A stretch of DNA of 64,000 nt from CAVVSQ01 sp963848825 (GTDB taxonomy: Bacteria; Planctomycetota; Planctomycetia; Gemmatales; Gemmataceae): positions 186,001 to 250,000 of the forward strand of contig CAWKFA010000016.1 in NCBI GenBank assembly GCA_963848825.1, in the 5' to 3' direction. Positions 1 through 11,090 of the stretch are shown here, piece by piece. The notes beneath the pieces are model-generated. The model was not told the DNA's origin and did no database searches. It saw only the letters and a program-made list of their open reading frames with translations. The translations under genes were made by a program, and so were the position numbers. How positions within the stretch are numbered: the stretch's first letter is position 1; every line of letters starts with the position of its first letter.

Positions 1-2
1 TC

Positions 3-665
3 AGCCGGTCGCCGAAGCGGGTGAGCCGGGGCCCCTGCCCGCTTTGCGCGGGCCACATCACGTTTGGGTGTCTCAATAATTTTTGCAAAGCGACGGCTGC
101 CACCCTCACCACCTGGGCAAGGTTATTACAGGCACTGCCGAGTGCCCGTTTGCTTCTCAACGCGCCGGGCGGCAGCGCGCGGCAAAACGTCTTGAACCTG
201 TTCGCCGCGGAAGGCATCGCTGCGGCACGTCTGAGCTTTGTCGACCGGTCCTCGCTCACGGATTATTTCCGAACCTACGGCAGCATCGATGTCGCTCTCG
301 ATCCCTTCCCTTTCGGCGGCGGTACAACCACATGCGATGCACTGTGGATGGGCGTGCCGGTCGTAAGTCTGGCGGGACAGGCTGCTTTCAGTCGGGGTGG
401 ACTCAGCATTCTCTCCAACGTCGGCGTGGCCGAGTTGGTCGCTCAAAGCCAGGAAGACTACGTCCGCATCGCGCTGGCCTTGGCCAACGATATACCCCGG
501 CTCAGCGCTCTGCGCGGCAGTTTACGTGGCCGGATGAAGAATTCGCCCTTGATGCATGCCAGCCAGTTTGCCCGCGACGTTGAACTTGTATACGGCGCGA
601 TGTGGCGAAGATGGTGCCTGGGGCAACAGAGCGGCAGAGCACGGCGAGCGTCACGTGAAACGTGA
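3..665 (+). CDS. OGT-type O-linked N-acetylglucosaminyltransferase, C-terminal part (cut by window start)
   Basis: The reading frame is open to the left edge, so this is the 3' end of a longer gene. The protein starts within the catalytic region typical of bacterial SPINDLY/OGT (GT41) enzymes: a piece reading GHITFGCLNNFCK, then a long Rossmann-like half with PFPFGGGTTTCDALWMGVPV and a Gly-rich SRGGLSILSNVG segment, which in the family form the UDP-GlcNAc binding site. The usual N-terminal TPR array would lie outside the window. The family transfers GlcNAc to Ser or Thr of proteins. A start at the GTG of position 21 is possible on paper but would remove half of the catalytic domain, so it is not credible. 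The stop overlaps the start of the next TPR gene by 11 bases, which suggests co-transcription. Confidence 0.85.
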   Translation, partial: SRSPKRVSRGPCPLCAGHITFGCLNNFCKATAATLTTWARLLQALPSARLLLNAPGGSARQNVLNLFAAEGIAAARLSFVDRSSLTDYFRTYGSIDVALDPFPFGGGTTTCDALWMGVPVVSLAGQAAFSRGGLSILSNVGVAELVAQSQEDYVRIALALANDIPRLSALRGSLRGRMKNSPLMHASQFARDVELVYGAMWRRWCLGQQSGRARRASRET

Positions 666-2847
666 AACCCTTGCCGAGCTAGTTGATTTGGCCCTGCGCT
701 GCCATAAGGCCGGCGACCTGGGTCGAGCGGAGCGTCTCTACCGGCAAGTGCTCCAGGCCGACCCGTTGCAACCGCTTGTGCAAACCAATCTGGGGATCGT
801 ACTCCAGGCCACGGGGCGGTGGCGCGAAGCTCAGTCCTGTTTTGAGAATGTTATCAAGTCCAATCCGGCCCAGGCGGAACCTTTTTACTTCCTCGGCCTT
901 TCCTTCAGCAACCTTGGCAGACTGACCGAGGCGAGCGATTGTTTTCGCCAGGCGCTGGCGATCAATCCTGACCAGGCCGACGTTCACAACCAACTGGGAA
1001 TCGCGCTGGCGCGGCAGGGACTGTTGGCCGAGGCCGCCGCGCATTTTCGAGAAACCGTTCGCATCAATGCAGACCACGCGGGCGGCTACACGAACCTTGG
1101 CAGCGCCCTGGCGAACCTGGGGCAGCCAGCGGAGGCCGTGGTCCACCTTCGGCAAGCGCTCCGCCTCAACCCGCATGCGTCGAGCGCTCATGTCAACCTG
1201 GGCAACGCGCTCGTACAAAATGGACAGGAGGCCGATGGTGCCGCCTGCTTTCGTGAAGCCATGCGCATCAATCCCGCTAATGCCGATGCGCACAACAATC
1301 TTGGCATTTATTATTGCCGGCAACGAAGCTGGGCCGACGCGGCGAGCAGCTTTCGCCAGGCCGTGCGGCTCAATCCCAATCATGTGGCGGCTCACAACAA
1401 TCTTGGCACGGTGCTTGCCGAGCAGAACAAACCCGCCGAAGCAGCCGAGTGTTTTCGGCAGGCGCTCCGCATCGGAGGGGCAGAAGCGGACGCCTATTAC
1501 AACCTGGGTAAAGTCCTGGCCAGACAACAGGAGCTTACCGAGGCGGCCGAATGTTATCGGCAGGCCCTGCGCCTCAATCCCGGGCAAGCGGACGCGCACA
1601 ATGGTCTCGGGATCGTGCTTTTCGGACAGAAACAGCTCGACCAGGCCATCGCCTGCTACCGCGCCGCCTTGCGCCTTGACCCGGCCCACGTGGACGCCCA
1701 CCATAATTTGGGCAACGCGTTAACCGACGGCGGCGCCTTGGATGAGGCCGCCACCTGTTATCGAGAGGCCCTGCGCCTGGACCCCAACCATGAAGGCGCT
1801 CGCACCAACCTTGGCAATGTGCTTTGGGAGCAGGGGCAACATGCCGAGGCAGCGGCCTGCTTCGAACGGGCTATCGCCGGTCCAACACAGAACATGCCCC
1901 TGACCCGCTGGAATCGAGCCCTGTTGCGTTTGCTCCAGGGTGATTTCGCGGCCGGTTGGCCCGATTATGAGCTGCGCTGGGTGCAGCCTGGCAAACATCC
2001 GCGCTTGTTCAAGGAGCCGGGCTGGGACGGTTTGCCGTTTGCCGGGAAAACCATTCTTGTCCACGCCGAGCAGGGCCTGGGCGACACGCTTCAGTTCGTG
2101 CGTTATTTGCCCCTGGTAAAAAAATTGGGCGGTACCGTCATCTTTGAATGTCCGCCGGTGCTCTTCGAATTGCTGGCCCGTGTAGCCGGGGCCGATCTCG
2201 TGGTCACCACCGGCACGATCTGTCCACCCATCGACATCCAGGTGCCGCTCTTGAGCCTGCCGCTGGTTTTCGGCACGACACTCGGCACTATTCCCTCAAC
2301 AATTCCGTATCTTTCGCCCGATCCAGAGCGAGTGGATTACTGGCGCCAATACATCGAACGCAACGGGCCGGAAAGTGGCAGGAAAGGTACGTTCAAGGTG
2401 GGCATCGTCTGGCAAGGAAGCATGGATCAAAAAAATGATCGCCGTTCGCTCAGTCTCGACCACTTCGCCGCGTTGGCAAAAGTCGACGGGGTATGCCTTG
2501 TCAGCCTGCAAGTAGGTGGCGGCGCGGAGCAGGTCGCCCAGACGACCTTGCCAATCCTCGACCTTGGCAGCCGGTTCGACCCGCGTTCTTTCGCGGACGC
2601 CGCGGCAGCGCTCACAAACCTGGATATCGTGGTGACGGTCGATACGTCGATGGCGCATCTGGCAGGCGCGCTGGGCCTGCCGGTGTGGGTGGCGCTCCCC
2701 TTCTCGGCTGATTGGCGCTGGCTGCTTGAACGAACGGACAGCCCCTGGTACCCGACGATGCGCCTTTTTCGTCAGGGGAAAAACCGCTCCTGGAACGAAG
2801 TGTTTGAACGGCTGGCGCAGGAGCTTACGGACCGCCTCAAGGCCTGA
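655..2847 (+). CDS. TPR protein with C-terminal GT9-like glycosyltransferase domain
   Basis: About 730 residues. Residues 1-420 are roughly a dozen 34-residue tetratricopeptide repeats (recurrent ANLGxAL, AEAAxCFRQALRLNP). From about residue 440 comes the domain found in planctomycete TPR-glycosyltransferases: GWPDYELRW, then HAEQGLGDTLQFVRYLPLVK, VGIVWQGS, VTVDTSMAHLAGALGLPVW and a C-terminal SPWYPTMRLFRQ. These resemble heptosyltransferase (GT9) nucleotide-sugar binding motifs; the sugar and the acceptor are unknown. The reading frame is open further upstream (from 556), but a GTG at 655 starts exactly before the first TPR helix and overlaps the stop of the upstream gene, so I prefer it. 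It is the only intact TPR/GT gene in the window. It converges with the minus-strand operon that follows. Confidence 0.85.
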   Translation: MKRETLAELVDLALRCHKAGDLGRAERLYRQVLQADPLQPLVQTNLGIVLQATGRWREAQSCFENVIKSNPAQAEPFYFLGLSFSNLGRLTEASDCFRQALAINPDQADVHNQLGIALARQGLLAEAAAHFRETVRINADHAGGYTNLGSALANLGQPAEAVVHLRQALRLNPHASSAHVNLGNALVQNGQEADGAACFREAMRINPANADAHNNLGIYYCRQRSWADAASSFRQAVRLNPNHVAAHNNLGTVLAEQNKPAEAAECFRQALRIGGAEADAYYNLGKVLARQQELTEAAECYRQALRLNPGQADAHNGLGIVLFGQKQLDQAIACYRAALRLDPAHVDAHHNLGNALTDGGALDEAATCYREALRLDPNHEGARTNLGNVLWEQGQHAEAAACFERAIAGPTQNMPLTRWNRALLRLLQGDFAAGWPDYELRWVQPGKHPRLFKEPGWDGLPFAGKTILVHAEQGLGDTLQFVRYLPLVKKLGGTVIFECPPVLFELLARVAGADLVVTTGTICPPIDIQVPLLSLPLVFGTTLGTIPSTIPYLSPDPERVDYWRQYIERNGPESGRKGTFKVGIVWQGSMDQKNDRRSLSLDHFAALAKVDGVCLVSLQVGGGAEQVAQTTLPILDLGSRFDPRSFADAAAALTNLDIVVTVDTSMAHLAGALGLPVWVALPFSADWRWLLERTDSPWYPTMRLFRQGKNRSWNEVFERLAQELTDRLKA

Positions 2848-2933
2848 TTGCCGCCGCGATGTGCTCAAAGACTTCATCCCAGGCGCCCGGCTTCTTTTGT
2901 CGAAAGAGGCGCAAGCTCGGCGACCACGGGACG
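2837..2933 (-). pseudogene. Relic of the 3' end of a TPR/GT9-like gene
   Basis: On the minus strand this short stretch reads VPWSPSLRLFRQKKPGAWDE followed by VFEHIAAAIRP and a stop. That is the characteristic C-terminus of the neighbouring TPR/GT9-like proteins (compare SPWYPTMRLFRQ...WNEVFERLAQEL of the plus-strand gene and SPWYPSMRLFRQ of the next minus-strand gene). Nothing upstream belongs to it: the stop of the complete gene at 2934 lies immediately before it. It overlaps the stop codon of the plus-strand gene by 11 bases. I read it as the leftover of a fifth minus-strand paralogue removed by deletion or recombination between similar genes. It is too short for a domain search to be certain. 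Confidence 0.55.
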
Positions 2934-4489
2934 CTAACCACGCGCAGGGCGTTTAAATACCGACAACTCCGCGGCGACCCGCTCCAGGACTGCGGCCCAC
3001 ATGCCCAGCGCGCGCTGGCGGAAAAGACGCATGCTCGGGTACCAGGGACTATCTTCACGTGCCAGCAGCCAGCGCCAGTCAGGCCCCAGCGGCAATGCCA
3101 GCCAGACCGGCACGCCCAGCGCCCCGGCTAAATGCGCCCCCGCCGTGTCGACGGTGACAACCAGATCAACAGCCATTAGCGCCGCCGCGAGGTCCGCAAG
3201 TGAGTCCAAGGAAAACCTGCCGCCTAAATCCATTATTGAAAACGGTGCTGCGGCGATTTGCTCCCGGCCTGGCCCCACTTGCAAGCTTACCAGCCGGGCA
3301 CCCGGCACCCGTGCGAGCGGCGCGAAGTCCGCCAGGGGCAGCGAGCGCCGGTCGCCGCGCTGATTCAGGCTCCCTTGCCAGATCATCCCTACATTTAACG
3401 CATTCCCGCCGATCTCGGTGCCCCAGCGCTTGACCAATTCCATGTCGGCATGGACATAAGGAACTGTGTCTGGAATCGTGCGCAGTTTGGTATGAAAGAG
3501 GCCCGGCAGGCTTAGCAGCGGCACTTGCACGTCGAAAGAGGGGCAAATCGCACCGGCGGCGATTACCTGGTCGGCACCCGCCACGTCCGCCAAGAGGCCG
3601 GCCAGCGCCGGCTGGCACTCAAAGAGCACGGTGCTGACCAAATCCTTCACCATCGGCAGATAGCGTGCGAACTGGATGGTATCGCCCAGGCCTTGCTCGG
3701 CGTACACCAGAATGGTTTTGTCCCGCTGGGCAGAGCCATCCCAGCGCGGTTGGGCGCAGGCGCGTGGTGGCGCTGAGGACACTGCCCAGCGCGCTCGTAA
3801 TCGTTCCAGCCACGCTCGAAATCCCCTTGCAATAAACGCAGGTGCGCCAGGTTGAGCCGGGCGAGGTTATGGCCGGGGTCAAGCGCGAGTGCGCGGTCAT
3901 AACACGCACCTGCCTCGTCAAGCTGACCAAGGACCTGGAGAGCGTTGCCCAGGTTGTTATGAATATCCGGCTGGTTGCCGTCGCCGGCCAGGGCCTGTCG
4001 ATAATATTCCACCGCAGCGGCATATTGCCCGCGCTCACTGAGCAGCAGGGCAAGGTTGTACAAGGCGCCACCATGATTGGGGTCATGGCGTAACGCCAGC
4101 CGAAAGCATCCGTCGGCGTCACCCAACTGCTCCGAGACGACTAACGCGAGGCCGAGATTGTAATAGACGTCTGCATCGGACGGATTGATGGCCAATGCCT
4201 GGCGGTAAGTGCTTACCGCCTCAACGTGCAACCCGTGCGCGAGCAGCAAATTGCCAAGGTTCACCTTGAAGTCGGCGGCACCTGGCCGCAATGCCACCGC
4301 CTGGCGAAGAAATGATAAGGCCTGCCCCGCCTGACCGGATTGCTCAGCCAGCATGCCCAGGAAATGATAAATGTCCGCATTCGTGGGGTCGAACCGAAGT
4401 ATCTGTCGGCAGCAACGTTCCGCTGCCACCAGGTCGCCGGCCTGGTGGAGTTGCATGGCTTCATTGAACATTTCGACTATAGTTGGCAT
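2934..4489 (-). CDS. TPR protein with GT9-like glycosyltransferase domain (one frameshift)
   Basis: About 518 residues once one frame break is bridged. Starting at ATG 4489 (MPTIVEMFNEAMQLHQAGDL) there are about seven TPRs, then GWNDYER. At about 3790 the frame breaks: a missing base turns the expected ERRW into ERAGQ. The continuation in the next frame has QPRWDGS, YAEQGLGDTIQFARYLPMVK, VGMIWQGSLNQRGDRRSLPL, VTVDTAGAHLAGALGVPVW and SPWYPSMRLFRQ, so both halves belong to one enzyme of the same family as its neighbours. It is the last gene of the minus-strand TPR/GT operon, 61 bases after the preceding gene. Either a real pseudogene or, more likely given the window-wide pattern, a sequence error. 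Substrate unknown. Confidence 0.8.
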
Positions 4490-4550
4490 GGCTCAAAAGC
4501 GATAGAAACCGTGTCGATCAAACCGCTCTCGTTTGCGCCTCATGCGTGCT

Positions 4551-6519
4551 TTACTGAAGTTCCGTTGCCATGCGGTCGAAGACTTCCCGCCAGTCCCCGA
4601 GGCGGCGCTGACGGAATAGACGCATGGTGGGATACCAGGGAGAATCCGGCCGCTCCAGTTGCCAGCGCCAGTCTGGAACAAGCTGGAGCACCGTCCAGAC
4701 GCTCACGCCAAGCGCACCGGCGAGATGGGCCACGGAAGTATCGGAGCTGATAACCATGTCCAGGTTCGCCATGACCGCTGCGGTATCGCTAAAAGTCTTC
4801 AGCCGGGCGCCGACGTCCACGACGGGAAATTGTGCCGTGAACGCGGGTAGCTGGCTGATGCCCGACCCCTTCTGCAGGCTAAACAATTTTACGCCCGGCA
4901 GGCGTGCCAGGGCCTCAAAGTTTTCCAGCGGGATTGACCGTGAGCGGTCCCAGCCCGTTTTCGGATTGCCCTGCCAGGCAATGCCGATGTTGACCTGACA
5001 GGAGGGCCGCGGCATCTTTGCTTCAGGAAGGCCCAGGCTTTCACGCCAAAAGGTGATAAGCTCCGGCGGTGCTTTCATGAAGGGAACGCCTCCCGGGATG
5101 GTGGCGAGTGTTGTTTTGAACAGGCGCGGCAAGCTCAACAGTGGGACCTGTACATCATACGCCGGCGGCGGCATGCCCTCCAGGACGAACTGATCCACGC
5201 CACGAATGCCGGCGAGCAGGTCTTGCAGGCGCGCTGGCAAACGAAGAGCACCCTGCACCCCTGCTCCTTGACCATCGGCAAATAGCGCACGAAGTTGATG
5301 GTATCTCCCAGGCCTTGCTCAAAAAAGACGAGAATCGTTTTGCCAAGTAGAGAGGAACCATCCCAGCGCGGCCCCGCGAAACCATGGGGCGGCCAGTTCG
5401 GCAGGCCCCAGCGTAGCTCGAAGTCGTCCCAGGCAGCCGTGAAGTCGCCTCGGAGTAGCCGCAACAAACAGTAGTTCCAGCGCGTCAGCTTGTTTGCGGG
5501 GTCCAGACCGAGCGCCTCACGAAAACAGGCTTCGCCTTCTGCCAGGCATCCCTGACCGACCAGCACGTTACCAAGATTACCAATAACCTCTGGTTCTCGC
5601 GGCGCAGGCGCAACGCTTGCTGAAAGCATTCGGCTGCCTCGGCCAGGCGACCCTCCTCCTTGAGAGCGTTGCCCAGATTGACATGGGCCTTGTCATAATC
5701 TGGCCGAAGGCTGAGCGCCTGGCGAAAACAGGTTGCCGCCTCGGCGAAGCGCCAGCCGGTCATGAGAGCCGTGCCGAGATTGAAGCAAGCCTCGGCGCTG
5801 CGAGGATTGAGGCGCAGGGCCTCACGATAACATGCCAAAGCTTCATCGATCCTGCCAAGATCTTGAAGGATCGTGCCCAGGCTGTTGTGGGCCTTGGGGT
5901 GGGCTGGATCAATGCGCAACGCCTGGCGGCAACACTCGGCTGCCTCGATTAGGCTACCCTGTGCACGCAAGGCCATACCCAGGTTGTCGAGTGCGTCGGC
6001 GTACTCAGGTTGGACCTCCAGGGCCTGGCGATAATACGCGATGGCCTCCACCAGGCGTCCGTCCTCCTTGAGCATGAGGGCAAGGTTATTAAGAATGCCC
6101 ACATGACGAGGATGACTGGCCAGCGCCTGACGATAACAATGCATTGCCTCCGTTCGCTGTCCTTGCTCCCGCAGGATACTCGCCAGGTTGACGAGTGCTT
6201 CCAGGAAAGCGGGCTTTAGCTGGAGGGCTTGCAAGTAACACGCGCCCGCCTGGTCAAGGCGGCCGCGCGCCAGCAAAATGTTGCCGAGATTGAAATGGTA
6301 GCTTTCATTCGACGGCTCGAGGCCGATGGCCTGGCCAATCAAGTTGATCGCCTCTTCGTGACGACCCGCCCGTTCGGCCAGCAGGCCAAGTAAATGATGA
6401 GCAGCCGCTTGATGGGGATTGGCCTCCAGAATTTGACGGCAAGCAGCTTCGGCGTGCGCGGAGTTTCCTCCCTGGTAGTGCTGCACAGCGAGATCGAAAA
6501 GCTCTGCGATGGTGGCCAT
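4551..6519 (-). CDS. TPR protein with GT9-like glycosyltransferase domain (two frameshifts)
   Basis: About 655 residues in total. The best start is ATG 6519 (MATIAELFDLAVQHYQGGNS), which matches the starts of the sister genes; the frame is open 22 codons further upstream but without family similarity. About ten TPRs follow. The frame breaks at about 5595 (REN... should continue as PEVIGNLGNVLVGQG) and again at about 5230 (after LFVCQRA, continuing as LQDLLAGIRGVDQF). Reassembled, the GT9-like domain has FFEQGLGDTINFVRYLPMVK, IGIAWQGNPKTGWDRSRSIP, SSDTSVAHLAGALG and SPWYPTMRLFRQ. It lies 75 bases after the FkbM-like fusion gene and 61 bases before the next paralogue, all on one strand, consistent with an operon. 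Acceptor and sugar unknown. Confidence 0.8.
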
Positions 6520-6594
6520 GCAAATCCAACACCTAGGTTTTGCCGCTATGCCCGTAGGGAGGGTCAGGATCCACCAGTGAGCCACCCTCCCAAA

Positions 6595-9043
6595 TCAATT
6601 CGCGTTGGGTTGCAATCCCGACCTATGGGTTTGTGCCAGGACCGATGCGATGCGTTCGAAGACCTCGTCCCAGTCGCCTGGTTTTGTTTGACGAAATAAA
6701 CGCATGGTTGGATACCAGGGACAATCGGTTCGCTCCAGCAGCCACGCGCCAGTCGGGGACAAAGGAAAGCGCGACCCAGATCGGCACCCCCAGTGCTCCG
6801 GCCAAATGAGGCACGGAGGTATCGCCCGTGATGATGAGGTCCAGGTTGACCATCACGGCGGCCAAATCATCCAGCGCGTCGGGATTGAAGCGGCTGCCCA
6901 GATCGATGACCGGGAAGGATGCCGAGGCAAGCTGCGAGGCACCCGGGCCCACCTGTAAACTAAATAGCTTTACCTCCGGCACGCTGGCCAGCGTCGAAAA
7001 ATGCTTGAGCGGGATGGAGCGGGTCCGGTCGGCGCGGAACTTGGGGTTGCCTTGCCACACGATGCCAATCTTTAGCGGTGTGGCGGCTGCTGGCGCTAGC
7101 CGTTGGTTGATCTCGCCGCGCCAATAGGCAACCCGTTCGGCGCTGGCGTGGAGATAGGGCACGCTGGTCGGTATTGTCGCTAAACTTGTGTCCAGGATTC
7201 CGGGCACACTCAGGAGGGGCACCTGCACATCGTAATCAGGTAAGGGGTCGCCGGCCGGAATTACCTGGTCGATACCCCGCAAGGTCCGGACGAGATTGAC
7301 CAGAGGCCGCTGGCATTCGACCAGAACCTTGATAGGGGCACTAACCTCCCCCTTACGTTCCCTGACGAGGGGGGCATAGCGGATAAACTGCAACGTATCG
7401 CCCAAACCCTGTTCGGCGTGTAGCAGAATTGTTTTGCCGGCAAGACCCGCCCCACGCCAGCGTGGCTTGCCGTAGACTGTCTCAGTATTGTCCCCCTCCA
7501 TAAAGCGATGTTCATAGTCGGGCCAACCGCGCCGGAAGTCTCCCAGGAGTAGATACAACATGGACCGATTGAAGTTCGCCACCTTGTGATTCGGCTCCAT
7601 GGCCAGGGCTTTTCCGTAGTGGCCCAGGGACGCTTCGAAATGCCCCTCGTCCTTGAGCGTCTCCGCCAGGTTGACAAGCGCCCCGACGTGCCTGGAATCG
7701 AGCTGGAGAGCACGGCGAAAGCACTCGGCTGCTTCGGCTCCCCGACCAAGGTCCCGGAGAGCGTTGCCCAGGTTGTTGTGCGCCTTCGCCTGGTTGGGAT
7801 CGATGGCCAGGGCCTGACGATAGGAATCGATGGCCGGCGCCAGCTCACCCTGGTCGCGCAACGCATTGCCCAGGTTATAAGCAGCGTTGTAGTAGCTCGG
7901 GTTGAGGCGTAACGCTTCCCGAAAGCACGTAATCGCGTCGGGAGTTCTCTTCTGCTCGGCGTAGACATTGCCCAAATTGCAATGCGCATTGACGTGGTTG
8001 GGGTTGAGGCGCAAGGCCTGCTCAAAACAGGTGAGCGCCGCGGTTAGCTGTCCCTGGTCCTTGAGGGCGTTGCCCAGGTTATTATGGGCGTCGGCATGGT
8101 TGGGATTTATCTCGACAGCCTGCGAGAAGCAAGCGATGGCCTCGTCCGGCCGGCCAGTTGCCTGGAGCACCACTCCCAGATTGGAGCGTGCATTGACGTG
8201 CGCGGGGGCGAGTTCAAGCACGCGCCGATAATATCCTTCCGCCGACCCGACATCACCCTGGATATGACAACGCGCTCCGGCATCAAACGTTTGGGCGATC
8301 AGTGCTGCCCGCGCCTGCGCGGGCGTGATACGGCCACTGTCCGGCAGAGCGGGATCGATCATGCCGCGAACCAGTTCGGCGCGGTGCCCTACCCCCTCGT
8401 AAAAATAGTTGGCGGGCCTGTAGACCTCCTGCAATGGCCTGGCAACGAAATCGGGCGGCAACTCGGAGCGGGCGACAAAAAAAGCATTGGCGCCGGCACG
8501 TTCACAATGCACAAGCTGGTAGCCTTTGCTGTCGCCCAACTCGGTCAGGGCGCGCAAGCTGGCGCCGAAGTAATCCGAGCCATTCCACTGAAACTTCGGG
8601 TCGTAAGGTATGACGAGACGAAATTCAGGAGGAACGCTGGCGTTGTATTCAATGACGACAACGCGGGGTTGGTGACGAAGTTCCCGCCAAACCCAGTAAT
8701 CATTGCCATCGATATCGATCGATAGAAGATCGAAGACCTGGGGTACATGGTGCTTCGCGAAGATATCGTTGATGTTTTCGGCAGTGATGAACTCGTTTTT
8801 TATGGCGATTCGCGGGTTGCGCGACGTGCCGTCCGGGTCCATCAACAGACCGGTCCAGCCCTGTTCCAACAGATTGGCCGAGTTGCACTCGGTGGCGTTT
8901 TCTACCCCGAATTCGACGCAAAAACGGTCCGTGGTACCGATGGCAGCGAAGATCGCCTCGATTACGCCATCCTCGCCGTTTTGAGAATAGACCTTTCTTT
9001 CGGCGGCTGCCAGGTTCTCGAGCCCGTTAACTGTACTTGGCAT
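6595..9043 (-). CDS. FkbM-like methyltransferase domain - TPR - GT9-like glycosyltransferase fusion
   Basis: About 815 residues. Residues 1-230 are a Rossmann-like domain that resembles the FkbM/Methyltransf_21 class: KVYSQNGEDGVIEAIF, FCVEFGVENATECNSANLLE and LLSIDIDGNDYWVW with a following VVVIEYN. Residues 255-540 are about eight TPRs. From about 560 comes the GT9-like part: GWPDYEHRF, HAEQGLGDTLQFIRYAPLV, IGIVWQGNPKFRADRTRSIP and ITGDTSVPHLAGALGVPIW. An extra base at about 6745 (within gccacgcgcc) garbles the last 50 residues; without it the chain ends WLLERTDCPWYPTMRLFRQ..., as in all sisters, with a stop at 6595. The start ATG overlaps the end of the preceding DUF6165-fusion gene by 17 bases, so they are translationally linked. 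Probable role: methylation and glycosylation of an exported glycan or protein, inferred. Confidence 0.8.
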
Positions 9044-11090
9044 AGGACTTTTCTTCCACGAGACGTGATCCTAATAAGTCGTTGAGGGAACGCTTCAGCT
9101 CCGCACGGCGATCGTTTTGTAAATAAACGGAGCGGGCCAACTCGATAAAGGTGGAACCAAAGTCTTTACTACGCTCCTGTTCGCGAATGTCATCCTCGAT
9201 TTCCCAGAGAGCTTCATTAACATTCTTCAACGCGGCCGTCAGGTCCCGCAGTTGCGGCGACTCGGGAAAGTTCTGGTCGCGAGCCTGCCGCAAGGTTGCC
9301 AGCTCGGCGCGAATATTGCGCAACTTATAGGCATCGGCGATACGTTCGCTCTTGATTTCCAGAATCGTGATCTTGTCGATCAATTCGCCAGCCGCGGTTT
9401 CCACCATGACCGGCCCTGCCGTGGGGGCCGACTGCGCCTGGCCAATATGCTCGCGGAGGGCCGCGGCCATCTTCGTTAAAACGGAGGCCCACTCGTCCCG
9501 TCGCTCCTGACGGAAAAGGCGCAACGAGGGATACCAGGGCGTATTGGGACGATCCAACTGCCATACCCAGTGGGGCACGCGCCGCAGGGCGACCCAGGCG
9601 GGCACGCCCAGGGCACCGGCCAAATGCGCTACCGACGTACAGACGGTTACGATCAGGTCCAGGGTGGGGAGCACCGCCGCCAGGTCATGCAGCGAAACGG
9701 GGTCAAACCTGCTGCCGATGTCATAAACCGGAAAGGGGACGTGCGGCAGCTGCTCTTTACCATGCCCTACTTGCAAACTAAGCAAGCGTACCCCGGGCAC
9801 GGCCGCGAGGGGCGCGTACAACGCCAGCGGGATTGACCGGTACTGGTCGTCCTCTTGTGTGGGGCTCCCCTGCCAGACTATGCCCACCTTGAAACCATTA
9901 ATAGCGGACAGCTCGGCACGCCAGCGTTCGACCAATTCAGGCTCCGAACGCAAGTAAGGAACCTGAGCGGGCAATGTTGCCAGGCTCGTGTCAAAAATTC
10001 CCGCCAGGCTCATGAGCGGCGACGTGCGTGTCAAAGTGCGGTAAGGGCTGACCCAGAGGCAACAGCCGATCAACGCCGCTTACCCCCTGGAGTACGCGCA
10101 GCAACGCGGGCTGGCACTCGACCAAAACGAAGCCGCCGCGCTCTTTCACCAGCGGGGCAAAGCGAATGAACTGGATGGTGTCGCCCAGTCCCTGTTCCGC
10201 GTAAAGAAGGATTGTCTTACCATGGAGCGGCGCGCCATCCCAGAGTGGTTTGTCGGTATGGCTCCGTATAAAGCCCGCCAGTCGCCAGCGCAATTCGAAG
10301 CCGGCCCAGGCGCCGGTCCAGTCGCCATGCAGGAGCTTGAGCAGGGCCAGGTTCCAGCGCGCCGATGGGTAGTCGGGTTTCAGCTCCAGGGCCTCCTCGA
10401 AGCCGGCGGCCGCTTCCGCCAAACGCGCTTCACGCAGGTGCGCCAGCGCCATGTTGTTATGGGATATTGCATGCCTTGGATTTATGCGCAGCGCCTGGCG
10501 GCAACAAACGACCGCCTCGGCGGCCTGACCCGTTCCAAGTAGGGCAAGCCCCAGGTTACTCAGGGCATCCACAAACTGGGGATCAATGCGTAACGCTTCG
10601 CGGTAACTCGCCACGGCCTCGGCCGGTTTCTTTAGGTCCAGGAGCACATTGCCCCGAATGTTGAGAGCGTTGACATGATTGGGGTCGATGGCGAGCGCCT
10701 GACGGCAACATTCGGCCGCTTCCACCAGCTTGTCTTGTTTTTTAGCGCCAGCGCGAGGTTGCTGTAGGCATCCGCGAAACCCGGCTTGAGACGAACTGCC
10801 TGGCCAAAGCTGTCGACGGCTTCCTCCAACAAGCCAACGTCCATGAGGACAATGCCCAGGTTGGAGTGAAAGATGGCCGCGCCCGGAATCAGGGCGATGG
10901 CATGGCGGATCAGGGAAATGGCTGCATCCGAATCGCCGACTTGATGTTTCAGGTAACCCAAAAGATGAAGCGACTCGGCATGGCGCGGTTCCGCCTGGAG
11001 GATCTCCCGGTAGAGCAGTTCCGCCTGGTCCAGTTCGCCCCTTTGATGATGCTTGACGGCGCGGTCGAATAATGCGGCAATGTTGGTCAT
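9027..11090 (-). CDS. TPR - GT9-like glycosyltransferase - DUF6165 fusion (two frameshifts)
   Basis: About 687 residues and the first gene of the minus-strand operon. It starts at ATG 11090 (MTNIAALFDRAVKHHQRGEL), with AAGG a few bases upstream. TPRs follow; the frame breaks at about 10740 inside a run of six A (LALALK then KQDKLVEAAECCRQAL), and at about 10020, where one extra C separates PHFDTHV from PLMSLAGIF. The GT9-like part has YAEQGLGDTIQFIRFAPLVK and VGIVWQGS. The usual VDTS motif reads VCTSVAHLAGALG, so the Asp is replaced by Cys. The last 130 residues match DUF6165: GELIDKITILEIKSERI, ALWEIEDDIREQE and GSRLVEEKSYAKYS. DUF6165 is usually a small separate protein beside TPR-glycosyltransferases; its function is unknown to me. 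Confidence 0.8.

Noticed and set aside
556..654. Upstream start for the plus-strand TPR/GT gene
   Set aside because: The 33 extra residues lie wholly within the OGT-type gene and have no similarity to family N-termini; GTG 655 fits the sister genes.
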